From CAZDKO01 sp964506075 [NCBI: uncultured bacterium] (GTDB lineage: Bacteria > CAZDME01 > JAYEMH01), in NCBI GenBank assembly GCA_964506075.1, contig CAZDKO010000036.1, positions 1 to 14,045 of the forward strand: a DNA stretch of 14,045 nt. Reading direction: 5' to 3'. Shown piece after piece: positions 1 through 7,323 of this stretch. The notes under the pieces are model-generated. The model ran no database searches and was not told the origin of the DNA. It saw nothing but the letters and a program-made list of their open reading frames with translations. Each line of letters begins with the position of its first letter. Positions within the stretch are counted from its first letter, which is position 1. The position numbers and the translations under genes were made by a program.

Positions 1-549
1 GTTTTCCTGGGGATGACTTTGCAGGCATCTAATCTGGATAAAATCCGGGAAACGTTTGAGGCGGTGAATAAAAAAATCGGCAGAATAACTTATAATGATT
101 TTCATGTGAATATGGTTCAGCACTCAACCCACTATTATATGAATGAAAGTAATCTTAATAATGAGACCAAAGAGGCTTTACAAAAGCAGTTAAGGTCTAT
201 AGTTAAATTACGCCGGGCCTCTTTTTTTAACCCCGTTAATTTCCTGGAAAGGCGTTATCAAAGGCTGGCTGAAATCTATTTGGAAAAAAATAAGACGCCG
301 CTTCCGTGCCAGGCCTTTTCAGCTTCTTTTTTTATGGATCCGGACGGTAATGTTTACCCCTGCAGTGTATACAATAGAAAGATAGGCAATATCAGGGATT
401 TTGATTATAATATATATGAATTATGGGGGAGTGCTTCCAGGCGTAAACTGCGGGAGGATATCCGCGAGGGCAACTGTCCTCATTGCTGGACCCCCTGTGA
501 AGCCTATCAGAGCATCTTGGGCCGTCTTTTACCGGGCAAAAGAAGATGA
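1..549 (+). CDS. Radical SAM protein with SPASM domain, 5' end missing
   Basis: The reading frame is open to the left edge of the window, so this is the C-terminal part of a larger protein. The ATG at 13 is probably internal. Numbering from that Met, the last 80 residues hold a SPASM-like auxiliary-cluster domain: Cys99, Cys117 (in a GNVYPC context), then Cys155, Cys158 and Cys162. Such Cys sets ligate extra Fe-S clusters in radical SAM enzymes that modify peptides, proteins or other substrates. The radical SAM core with its CxxxCxxC motif would lie upstream and is not visible. The stop overlaps the start of the next radical SAM gene (ATGA), so the two are very likely translationally coupled and may act in one pathway. 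The substrate is not known. Confidence 0.8.
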   Translation, partial: VFLGMTLQASNLDKIRETFEAVNKKIGRITYNDFHVNMVQHSTHYYMNESNLNNETKEALQKQLRSIVKLRRASFFNPVNFLERRYQRLAEIYLEKNKTPLPCQAFSASFFMDPDGNVYPCSVYNRKIGNIRDFDYNIYELWGSASRRKLREDIREGNCPHCWTPCEAYQSILGRLLPGKRR

Positions 550-1664
550 TTAGAAAAGTTTATCTGGATTTCATAAAGGATAAAATTTCCAAAGGCAATT
601 TAAAATGGCTTTTTAGCCGGGGAAGGCAGTATTTTTTAATCCACACCTCTTTTTTAATCGGTAAACCTTTATGCGGCCCCGTTTTAGGAACCTTTTTTAC
701 TACTTATAAATGTAATTACCGCTGCCGGATGTGTGATTTACCCTTGAGAGAAAAGAAGCTCGTAGAAAAGGGGTTAAAGGAATTACCCACCGCCGATTTA
801 AAAGCGTTACTTAAGGATTTTGCTGATTTAGGGACTGCCGGGATAGGTTTTACCGGCGGGGAACCTCTGATACGGGAAGATATATTTGAGCTTTTAGAAT
901 ACGCCAGGAATTTAGGGATGATTACCCATTTAAATACGAACGGTTTCTTTCTCGATGGGAAAAACATAGAGAAACTTTTTAAAAGCCGGGTAGATTCTTT
1001 AAATATATCTTTAGACGGAGCAAAAGCAGAAACCCATGACCGGATAAGAGGGTATAGCGGAGCTTTTGATAAAGTGGTGGAAGCAGTAAGACTCGTTAAT
1101 AAGAAGCGGGGAAAAAACAATAAGTATCCCCGGATAAAAATTGTTTCGGTTTTAAATGAAATTAATATTGATGAAGTGCCGGATTTGATAAAACTTTCCC
1201 TGGATTTGGGAACCGATTGTATTGAGTTTATACCGGAGCAGCCTTTTTTTGGATTAAACGCGTCCGGCCAGACTAATCCGGATGAGGATTTTTTTAAAAA
1301 ACTTGACAAGACCACGGAATATCTTTTAAAACTTAAACAGAAGGGCGTAAGCGTGGAAAACTCTCCCCGCCATTTAAAACTTTTCAGGAAATCTTTTAAA
1401 GGGGAAAAATCACCCCTGGTCTGTTTTGCCGGATATAATTCTTATGCCGTAGATTGCTACGGAGAAATTTATCCCTGTATGCCTTATATTAACTGGGGTA
1501 GACCGGTAGGCAACATAAAGGATATCAGCCTTAAAAAATTCTGGTCTTCGTTTCAGTATAACCGGAATCGGCGGGATATTTCAAAATGTAAAGACTGCTA
1601 TCTTAACTGTCAGGCAGAACTGAATCTGCTCTTTAACCTTAAAATTACCGACAGGATAAGTTAA
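546..1664 (+). CDS. Radical SAM/SPASM domain protein
   Basis: This is a complete 372-residue radical SAM enzyme. The CxxxCxxC motif that binds the catalytic 4Fe-4S cluster is Cys56, Cys60 and Cys63. The GGEP motif that contacts S-adenosylmethionine is at 104-107. A TNG strand motif follows near 131-133 and an SLDG motif near 154-157. The C-terminal SPASM region has Cys293, Cys304, Cys311, Cys348, Cys351 and Cys355, enough for auxiliary Fe-S clusters. The start overlaps the upstream gene by ATGA and the stop overlaps the next start (TAATG), so three genes form one operon. Family members modify peptides or proteins or act in lipid and cofactor pathways. The neighbouring glycosyltransferase hints at cell-envelope or glycolipid chemistry, but the substrate cannot be read from the sequence. 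Confidence 0.88.
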   Translation: MIRKVYLDFIKDKISKGNLKWLFSRGRQYFLIHTSFLIGKPLCGPVLGTFFTTYKCNYRCRMCDLPLREKKLVEKGLKELPTADLKALLKDFADLGTAGIGFTGGEPLIREDIFELLEYARNLGMITHLNTNGFFLDGKNIEKLFKSRVDSLNISLDGAKAETHDRIRGYSGAFDKVVEAVRLVNKKRGKNNKYPRIKIVSVLNEINIDEVPDLIKLSLDLGTDCIEFIPEQPFFGLNASGQTNPDEDFFKKLDKTTEYLLKLKQKGVSVENSPRHLKLFRKSFKGEKSPLVCFAGYNSYAVDCYGEIYPCMPYINWGRPVGNIKDISLKKFWSSFQYNRNRRDISKCKDCYLNCQAELNLLFNLKITDRIS

Positions 1665-3553
1665 TGGAAAATCAAGATTTATATTCTCAAGGCACTTTAA
1701 AGATAAATTTCAAAGAATATCTTATTGCTTCTGTAATCATTCTGGGAGGTTTATTCTATCTTTTAAATATTTCCTGGCTTAAATGGGGCGACTTGATTAT
1801 TGACAGCGGCCGGGAAATGTATCTGCCTTTAATGCTTTTAGAAGGCAAGATGCTTTATAAGGATATTTCCTTTCTTTACGGTCCTTTGACGCCGTATCTC
1901 CACGCTTTTATTTTTAAGGTTTTAAGCCCCAGCATAAATTCCCTGGTTATCTCCGGTATTATCTCAACCTTTCTTACCACCCTGCTGGTTTATAGAATTT
2001 CCAGGTTTTTTTTAGACTTAGTCTCGGCGATCCTTACGGCTTTAACGTTTCTCTTTGTTTTTGCTTTCGGGAAATACATGTATATAGGAATATTTAATTT
2101 TATTCTTCCCTATACTTATTCAGCGACCTACGGACTTCTTTTTGCTCTGGCGTCTTTATATTTATTTATTAAATTCATATACTTACAAAAACAAAAATAT
2201 ATTCTGGGTTATGTTTTCTTCCTTTCTCTTTCTTTTCTTTCCCGGTTTGAAACGGGTCTTTCTCTTCTGGCAGTATTTATCTTTTGCCTGATTATTCAGT
2301 TTTTAATCCATAAAGAAAAACTTAAGATATTTTATTCCATATGTCTGACTTTATTTTTGCCTTTTTTGATTCCGGGTGTTGTTTTTATTTTTCTCCTTTT
2401 TAAAATCGGCTCCTGGGAAATATTGAAAAATAATTTTCTGGATACGGTTCTGGCTAATTTTAACAGCAATAATGTCTTTATCACCGTTCTCTCCGGGTAC
2501 GACAACGCCGGCCATAATTTTTTAATAATGTTCAAATCTTTTTCAGTTTATATTTTAGTGTTTATGGCTTTCTTTTTAGGAAGTTATCTTATCTTCCCCG
2601 GAGGAGACATGGAAAATCTCCGCCAGCTAAAGTTATTTCCCGGTTCGGTTTTACTTTCTTTTTTAAAAAAACTTAAGCTGAAGAATGAAAAAACAGCCGT
2701 TCTTACCGGTTTATTTTTAATGATTATTGTTTTAACGGCGGCTAAAACATATTTTAATCCTTACTTTCAATATAGAAGCCTTCCTTTAATCGGTGTTTTT
2801 ATGACGAGTTTTGCGCTTATTAAACTTTTGGTTTTCAAGAATCAAGGGGAACGAAAGATAAATCTTTCCTTGTTGGCGCTCAGCCTTTTTTCCTGGATAC
2901 TCCTTCTTAGAATAATATTAAACGTTCAGGCCGGCCATTACGGTTTTTATTTATTGGTTCCCGGGGTAATTTTATATTACGTTTTTTTCTTGAGGCTTCT
3001 TCCGGATATCCTTAACTATAAAAATCCGGTTTTTTACGGGATATCAGTGATTCTATTCGTTTTTTTGGCTGTTAATCATCTATCCGTATATAGATACATA
3101 TACCGCCAGCAAAGTCTAAAAATAGAGACTGCCAGAGGAACTTTCTATGGCTTTGATAATAACCGGGAAATAAGGTGTAAAGATTTAATAGAATTTTTAA
3201 TTAAAAATACCCGGGAAAATGAGACCCTGGTGGTCATGCCGGAAGGGGTAACCATTAATTTTTTATCCGGGAGAGATAATCCTTTATATTATTATCATTT
3301 CCTGCCGTACGACCTGTTAAGGACTGAAGTCGAAAAAGACGTAATAAGCCGGTTAAAGAAGAAAAATCCCGATTATATCGCCATTGTTCAGCGGTCAACC
3401 GCAGAATACGGATACCCTTCTTTCGGGATAGATTACGGGCAGCAATTATTTAAATGGATAAATGAAAATTACGGAGAAATTAAATTATTTGGTCCCAGAC
3501 CTTTTACGACCAATGATTTTGGCATAGTTTTGTTAAAGAGAAATCCCGGTTAA
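1664..3553 (+). CDS. Polytopic GT-C type glycosyltransferase (PMT/ArnT-like)
   Basis: This 629-residue integral membrane protein has about ten or more hydrophobic segments, beginning at residues 18-36, and a soluble C-terminal part from about residue 480. The first extracytoplasmic loop carries Asp47-Ser-Gly-Arg50-Glu51, then a YKDISFLYGPL stretch at 65-75. This acidic, Arg-containing loop followed by a YGPL motif resembles lipid-phosphate-sugar-dependent glycosyltransferases of the family 39/83 (PMT, ArnT) type. Such enzymes transfer a sugar from a polyprenyl-phosphate donor on the outer face of the cytoplasmic membrane. Acceptor and sugar are unknown. The start overlaps the stop of the radical SAM gene by one base, so it is probably the last gene of that operon. 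No clear terminator follows. Confidence 0.75.
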   Translation: MENQDLYSQGTLKINFKEYLIASVIILGGLFYLLNISWLKWGDLIIDSGREMYLPLMLLEGKMLYKDISFLYGPLTPYLHAFIFKVLSPSINSLVISGIISTFLTTLLVYRISRFFLDLVSAILTALTFLFVFAFGKYMYIGIFNFILPYTYSATYGLLFALASLYLFIKFIYLQKQKYILGYVFFLSLSFLSRFETGLSLLAVFIFCLIIQFLIHKEKLKIFYSICLTLFLPFLIPGVVFIFLLFKIGSWEILKNNFLDTVLANFNSNNVFITVLSGYDNAGHNFLIMFKSFSVYILVFMAFFLGSYLIFPGGDMENLRQLKLFPGSVLLSFLKKLKLKNEKTAVLTGLFLMIIVLTAAKTYFNPYFQYRSLPLIGVFMTSFALIKLLVFKNQGERKINLSLLALSLFSWILLLRIILNVQAGHYGFYLLVPGVILYYVFFLRLLPDILNYKNPVFYGISVILFVFLAVNHLSVYRYIYRQQSLKIETARGTFYGFDNNREIRCKDLIEFLIKNTRENETLVVMPEGVTINFLSGRDNPLYYYHFLPYDLLRTEVEKDVISRLKKKNPDYIAIVQRSTAEYGYPSFGIDYGQQLFKWINENYGEIKLFGPRPFTTNDFGIVLLKRNPG

Positions 3554-3562
3554 AAGAATGTC

Positions 3563-3591
3563 TTGATTTTTGATTTCAGTTAGCGTATGTT
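3563..3591 (+). promoter_or_regulatory. Candidate sigma70-type promoter for the GAF-ANTAR gene
   Basis: TTGATT at 3563-3568 and TATGTT at 3586-3591 are separated by 17 bases. Each hexamer matches the consensus at 4 of 6 positions. It lies in the 77-nt gap after the glycosyltransferase gene. A ribosome binding site (AAAAGGAGT, near 3615-3623) follows before the ATG at 3631. It marks a likely new transcription unit but is not a strong match. Confidence 0.45.
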
Positions 3592-3630
3592 GAGCTTAAG
3601 AGATAAAAAATTCTAAAAGGAGTAACAATA

Positions 3631-4356
3631 ATGCCCAAAAAGCCGAAAGCAAAGTTAGAAGCCAATAACAGTAAGCAAATTATAAACGCCTTAGCTAAAA
3701 TAAGCGAGGTTATTACCTCAGACCTTTATCTGGAAGACGTGCTAAAGTTGATTGTTACCGTGACGGCAGAAGTGATGGGGTCTAATATCTGTTCACTGAT
3801 GCTGCTGGATAAGACCAGGAATGAACTCACGGTTAAAGCCACCCAGTCGGTCAGTGCGCTTTATAATGCCAAGCCGCCGGTGAAATTAGGAAAAGGGGTA
3901 GCCGGAAAGGTCGCTAAAGAAGGTAAACCGATAACCATTCTGGACGTGCGCAAAGACGACAGATATCTCAATAGAGATATTGCCGAGAAAGAGAATCTTT
4001 GTTCCCTGTTAAGCGTTCCTCTTGTTTTTAAGAAGAAGGTAATCGGGGTGTTAAATTGTTATACCTCCGTCCCCCATGAATTTACTAAAAACGAGATAAA
4101 CGTTTTGAAATCAATTGCCAGTCAGGCGGCCATTGTCATTGAGAATTTCCGGCTGGTAGTTGAAACCCAGGTTATACGAGAAGAGCTGGAATCAAGGAAA
4201 GCCATAGAAAGGGCCAAAGGTATTTTGATGAAGCAGGAGGCTTTAAGTGAAGAGGAGGCTTATAACCGGATAAGAAAATACAGTATGAATAACCGCCGGA
4301 GTATGAGGGAAATTTCAGAGGCGATTATTTTAAGTGAAGAGATGAAGTCAAAATAA
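3631..4356 (+). CDS. GAF-ANTAR transcription antitermination regulator
   Basis: This 241-residue protein has an N-terminal GAF sensor domain (about 18-173) and a C-terminal ANTAR domain (about 183-237). The ANTAR part is recognisable from the IERAKGILM stretch at 192-200, the following SEEEAYNRIR helix and the final REISEAIILSEE helix. ANTAR dimers bind pairs of RNA hairpins with hexanucleotide loops (A at 1, G at 4) and so stop formation of a terminator. Known relatives (NasR, AmiR, EutV) often control nitrogen genes. The GAF domain probably senses a small ligand or protein partner, which is not identifiable here. A good ribosome binding site precedes the ATG. The gene sits 22 nt upstream of the phosphate two-component genes. 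A leader with matching RNA hairpins lies at 13152-13329 in front of a sigma-like gene and amt, its most obvious target in this window. Confidence 0.9.
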   Translation: MPKKPKAKLEANNSKQIINALAKISEVITSDLYLEDVLKLIVTVTAEVMGSNICSLMLLDKTRNELTVKATQSVSALYNAKPPVKLGKGVAGKVAKEGKPITILDVRKDDRYLNRDIAEKENLCSLLSVPLVFKKKVIGVLNCYTSVPHEFTKNEINVLKSIASQAAIVIENFRLVVETQVIREELESRKAIERAKGILMKQEALSEEEAYNRIRKYSMNNRRSMREISEAIILSEEMKSK

Positions 4357-4357
4357 A

Positions 4358-4363
4358 TATAAT
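4358..4363 (+). promoter_or_regulatory. Possible -10 element (TATAAT) ahead of the response regulator
   Basis: A perfect TATAAT lies in the 22-nt gap between the GAF-ANTAR stop and the response regulator ATG at 4379. No good -35 hexamer is seen 16-18 bases upstream. If used, the transcript would start near 4370 and leave a leader of about 9 nt with no Shine-Dalgarno sequence. It may equally be a chance match in AT-rich sequence. Confidence 0.3.
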
Positions 4364-4378
4364 AGCGCGCGGGTCTTT

Positions 4379-5059
4379 ATGAAAAAATTAATAGCGGTAA
4401 TAGATGATGAGCCGGATATTTTAAAGCTCGTAAGCCTCCATCTCCAAAAGGCCGGTTTTGAAGTTAAAGAATTCCAGGACGGCAAGGGGTTTCAGCAATT
4501 TCTTAAAAAGACAATTCCTGACCTGGCGATTCTTGATTTAATGTTACCGGGAGAAGACGGGCTGGAGCTATGTAAATATTTAAAGAAAGAAGATAAATTT
4601 TCTTCTGTTTCCATTATTATGCTTACGGCTAAGTCAGAGGAAACTGATAAAATTTTAGGTCTGGAATTAGGAGCTGATGATTATGTAACCAAACCTTTCT
4701 CACCTAAAGAGCTGACCGCGCGGGTTAAAGCAGTTTTAAGAAGAAAAGATAAAGGAACAGGGACCCAACGCCTGAATATAGATAATATCCTGACAATAGA
4801 CCTGCAGAAGTATGAAGTTTCCGTCATGGGTAAAAAGATAGAATTGACTTCTACCGAATTTAAGATTCTGGAGCTTCTAACTTCTCACCGGGGCTGGGTA
4901 TTCAACCGGGACCAGATTTTAGAGCATCTGTGGGGAGAAGATAAGATTGTTGTAGATAGAACCATAGACGTCCATATTAAAAACTTAAGAGAAAAATTAG
5001 GTAAAGCCAGGAAGTTTATTAAAAACGTAAGGGGTCTAGGCTATAAATTTGAAGACTGA
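4379..5059 (+). CDS. phoB: PhoB/PhoP-type response regulator (OmpR family)
   Basis: This 226-residue cytoplasmic regulator has a receiver domain (1-122) with acidic pocket Asp9/Asp10, phosphoacceptor Asp53, Thr83 and Lys105. An OmpR-type winged-helix DNA-binding domain follows (about 130-224), with the recognition-helix stretch RTIDVHIKNLREKLG at 194-208. Phosphorylated PhoB/PhoP proteins bind direct repeats at 11-bp spacing, and two such arrays lie just downstream of the partner kinase gene. That context and the following pst operon make phosphate-starvation control the best reading. The phoB versus phoP name is a convention I cannot decide. No clear ribosome binding site precedes the ATG, and no other in-frame start codon lies between it and the upstream stop at 4343-4345. 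The stop overlaps the kinase start (TGATG). Confidence 0.87.
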   Translation: MKKLIAVIDDEPDILKLVSLHLQKAGFEVKEFQDGKGFQQFLKKTIPDLAILDLMLPGEDGLELCKYLKKEDKFSSVSIIMLTAKSEETDKILGLELGADDYVTKPFSPKELTARVKAVLRRKDKGTGTQRLNIDNILTIDLQKYEVSVMGKKIELTSTEFKILELLTSHRGWVFNRDQILEHLWGEDKIVVDRTIDVHIKNLREKLGKARKFIKNVRGLGYKFED

Positions 5060-6786
5060 TGAAAAAATCTATTTTCTTTAAGATATTTATCGGGCATCTT
5101 TTTATCATATTTTTACTTTCTTTCCTGATTCTTACCCTTTCTTTCCGAACGGTAAGCAACTACTATTTAAACGCCGTAAATGCCCGCCTGCAGAATCTTA
5201 ACCTATCCCTGGAAGAGGAAATAATCTCTTTTATTAAAGGAAATAAACCGGAAACGCTTGATGTTTTCATAAAGGGGTTAGGTAAAAAGATAAAGACAAG
5301 AATTACGGTCGTTAATCTTCAGGGAGAAGTATTAGCTGATTCAGAAGAGAATCCCAAATTGATGGTCAATCATCGCCATAGACCGGAGATAATTCAGGCT
5401 TTAGAAGAAAATGTCGGCCAGGCAAAACGTTTTAGCAGTACGATAAAAGAGGAAATGTTATACGTTGCCATGCCGCTTAAGCAAGACGGGGAAACTATCG
5501 GTATTTTAAGAACCAGCCTGTTTTTGAAAGATATAAACAATTTGCTGGAAAGTTTGCGGACGGAAATCTTAAACGTTGTTTTAATAGCGGTAGTGATATC
5601 GATGTTAGCGGCAATAATTTTATCCAACGTCTTTTCAAGGCCGGTGAAAAAACTAATTGAGGCCTCCCGCCGGGTCGCTTCCGGTGATTTTGACGCCAGG
5701 GTTTTTTTAAAAAATAAAGACGATTTTAAAAAGCTGGCCGATAGTTTTAACTATATGACTGATAAAATAAAGTCACTGTTTACGGACTTATCCTTACAGA
5801 AAGAGGAACTGGATAGTATCATCGCTTCAATTGAAGAGGGGCTTCTGGTCATTGACCCGGATGGGACAATAGTTCTTGCTAACGAAAGTTTTAATAGAAT
5901 ATGTCAGGTTAAGGATGGTAAAAAGAGATTCTACTGGGAAGTTTTAAGAGAACCGGAATTTAGCGACACGATAAAGAAGGTGATAAAAGATAAAATAAAC
6001 GCCGTTAAACAAATAGAGATAAACGGAAAAATTTTTCTGTGCAGCGTATCTTTTGTAGCCAGGCAGGGAAAAGAAATAGTCATAATTTTCCACGACATAA
6101 CCGACATAAAAAACCTCGAAAGAATTAAAAAAGATTTCGTGGTTAATGTTTCTCATGAATTGAGAACCCCGCTTACCGCCATAAAGGGGTATATAGAAAC
6201 TCTGGATGAGGAGATTGATGAAAAACATAAACATTATCTGGGTATTATCAGCAAACATACGGAGAGATTAATAAACATAGTCCAGGATTTATCGGTTCTT
6301 TCAGAACTTGAGGAAAGAAATTTTAGCTTGCAGTTAGAAGAAATAAATTTTAAAAATTTGATAGAAGATATCCTGAAGTTATTTGGTCACAAATTAAAAG
6401 AAAAAGGGCTGTCTTTAAAACTGGATTTAAAAGAAAACGTTCCTTTGTTTAAAGGAGACGCTTTTAGACTCGAACAGATGATGATAAATTTAATAGATAA
6501 CGCCATAAAATACACCGAAAAAGGCGAAATTACAATATCCTTAACAGAAGAGAATGGAAAATTAATAATGAAAATAGAAGATACCGGAATAGGTATTCCA
6601 GAGGCGCATCTGGAAAGAATCTTTGAGCGATTTTACGTAGTGGATAAATCCCGCTCCCGAAAACTTGGCGGAACCGGTTTGGGCCTTTCCATTGTAAAAC
6701 ATATTGTTCTTCTTCATAACGGCCGGATAAACGTTGAAAGCATCCCCGGTGCTGGTTCTCAATTCAAAATCACTTTTCCTCTTTAA
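5059..6786 (+). CDS. phoR: PhoR-type sensor histidine kinase
   Basis: This 575-residue membrane kinase has two transmembrane segments (about 8-29 and 169-190) that enclose an extracytoplasmic region of roughly 140 residues. A HAMP linker (190-243) and a PAS domain (about 248-350) follow. The HisKA domain has phospho-accepting His366 in the SHELRTPLTAIKGY motif. The ATPase domain shows the N box (Asn477, Asn481), G1 (DTGIG, 508-512) and G2 (GGTGLGLS, 537-544). This order matches PhoR kinases with a full sensor domain (Firmicutes and many other phyla) rather than the short E. coli form. It should phosphorylate the response regulator encoded immediately upstream, with which it overlaps by one base. 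PhoU, encoded downstream, is the expected partner that reports phosphate sufficiency from PstSCAB. Confidence 0.88.
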   Translation: MKKSIFFKIFIGHLFIIFLLSFLILTLSFRTVSNYYLNAVNARLQNLNLSLEEEIISFIKGNKPETLDVFIKGLGKKIKTRITVVNLQGEVLADSEENPKLMVNHRHRPEIIQALEENVGQAKRFSSTIKEEMLYVAMPLKQDGETIGILRTSLFLKDINNLLESLRTEILNVVLIAVVISMLAAIILSNVFSRPVKKLIEASRRVASGDFDARVFLKNKDDFKKLADSFNYMTDKIKSLFTDLSLQKEELDSIIASIEEGLLVIDPDGTIVLANESFNRICQVKDGKKRFYWEVLREPEFSDTIKKVIKDKINAVKQIEINGKIFLCSVSFVARQGKEIVIIFHDITDIKNLERIKKDFVVNVSHELRTPLTAIKGYIETLDEEIDEKHKHYLGIISKHTERLINIVQDLSVLSELEERNFSLQLEEINFKNLIEDILKLFGHKLKEKGLSLKLDLKENVPLFKGDAFRLEQMMINLIDNAIKYTEKGEITISLTEENGKLIMKIEDTGIGIPEAHLERIFERFYVVDKSRSRKLGGTGLGLSIVKHIVLLHNGRINVESIPGAGSQFKITFPL

Positions 6787-6788
6787 TC

Positions 6789-6838
6789 TTACCTGTAAAT
6801 TAACCCAGAATTAACGCTTCCTTTATATTCCCTTAACA
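6789..6838 (+). promoter_or_regulatory. Pho box 1: five direct repeats at 11-bp spacing
   Basis: Repeat units start at 6789 (TTACC), 6800 (TTAAC), 6811 (TTAAC), 6822 (TTTAT) and 6833 (TTAACA), exactly 11 bases apart. This is the known geometry of PhoB/PhoP binding sites, and the TTAACA word resembles the Bacillus PhoP site. The array begins right after the kinase stop codon. A -10-like TATATT lies 9 bases beyond the last repeat, where the array would replace a -35 element. Confidence 0.8.
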
Positions 6839-6847
6839 ATACAAAGG

Positions 6848-6853
6848 TATATT
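6848..6853 (+). promoter_or_regulatory. Predicted -10 element of the Pho-activated promoter
   Basis: TATATT follows the last TTAAC repeat with a 9-base gap, the arrangement expected for an activator-dependent Pho promoter. Transcription would begin near 6860, leaving a leader of about 36 nt up to the AGGAGGG ribosome binding site (6896-6902) of the 42-residue gene. It probably drives the small genes, the porin and pst genes. Confidence 0.55.
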
Positions 6854-6909
6854 TTTAGCAGTTAAACTGAAAGTTCTCCAGTGAAGTTTAGTTTCAGGAG
6901 GGTTCAAAA

Positions 6910-7038
6910 ATGAAACTTGTTTTAGGTTTTCTGATTTTGACCCTGCTTGTTTTAGCTGGCGTTGTCTATGCCAGGGTATGCCGAAGAAGAACTGAGGCTT
7001 ACATGCAGAGGTTAAAGAAAGAAATGGAAAAGTTTTGA
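6910..7038 (+). CDS. Small single-pass membrane protein, 42 aa, Pho-box controlled
   Basis: An ATG preceded by an excellent Shine-Dalgarno sequence (AGGAGGG, 6896-6902, 7-base spacing) opens a 42-codon frame. Residues 3-20 are strongly hydrophobic, and the tail is basic and helical (three Arg at 25-27, then KKEMEK near the end). It looks like a small inner-membrane protein with a cytoplasmic basic tail. A cleavable signal is possible but would leave only about 20 residues. It is the first gene after Pho box 1 and is followed at once by Pho box 2, so phosphate-starvation induction is likely. A role in modulating the kinase or the Pst transporter would fit small membrane proteins in general, but nothing here proves it. 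I do not recognise a family. Confidence 0.7.
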   Translation: MKLVLGFLILTLLVLAGVVYARVCRRRTEAYMQRLKKEMEKF

Positions 7039-7050
7039 AGCCGGTTAAAA

Positions 7051-7089
7051 TTAACTAAAAATTAACAGAGGCTTTATATCCTTTTAACA
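7051..7089 (+). promoter_or_regulatory. Pho box 2: four direct repeats at 11-bp spacing
   Basis: Repeat units start at 7051 (TTAAC), 7062 (TTAAC), 7073 (TTTAT) and 7084 (TTAACA), again exactly 11 bases apart. The third unit is degenerate in the same way as the fourth unit of Pho box 1. Both arrays end in TTTATAT, then a C/T-rich stretch, then TTAACA, so they look like copies of one site. The array ends only 18 bases before the ATG at 7108. Confidence 0.75.
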
Positions 7090-7107
7090 GAAAAGAGGTA
7101 AAAAAAT

Positions 7108-7323
7108 ATGCAGATGAAGCCGGAAATAGATAAACATAAAAAAGAAATGCTGGTGCCTTTTTTGAAAAATCAGATGAGGGAGTTGAAGGAACTGATTGAT
7201 AAAGTTGAAAGGGAAGAAGATATCGAAGTGGAAATGCTTCAGGGATTTTTTGATAGAAAAACCAGACAGGATAGACAAATTTTGAAATTAATGCTGAAAG
7301 ACGAACAGCTTCTTTTTTATTAA
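7108..7323 (+). CDS. Small hypothetical protein, 71 aa, charged and helical
   Basis: This 71-residue frame is rich in Lys, Glu, Asp and Leu with no membrane segment, so it is probably a cytoplasmic helical, perhaps coiled-coil, protein. A modest ribosome binding site (AGAGGT, near 7094-7099) precedes the ATG at 7108. Met at residue 3 (7114) is an alternative start. It follows Pho box 2 directly, so it should belong to the phosphate regulon. The stretch from residue 12 to 50 is the most likely helical core. I do not recognise a family or function. The chance of a spurious frame is low given the ribosome binding site, the codon use like its neighbours and the operon position. Confidence 0.65.
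   Translation: MQMKPEIDKHKKEMLVPFLKNQMRELKELIDKVEREEDIEVEMLQGFFDRKTRQDRQILKLMLKDEQLLFY

Noticed and set aside
716-1315. Long open frame on the reverse strand inside the radical SAM gene
   Set aside because: It is antisense to a gene with clear catalytic motifs, has a low-complexity Ser/Lys/Phe-rich product and no ribosome binding site. The other reverse-strand frames across the window are shadows of the same kind.
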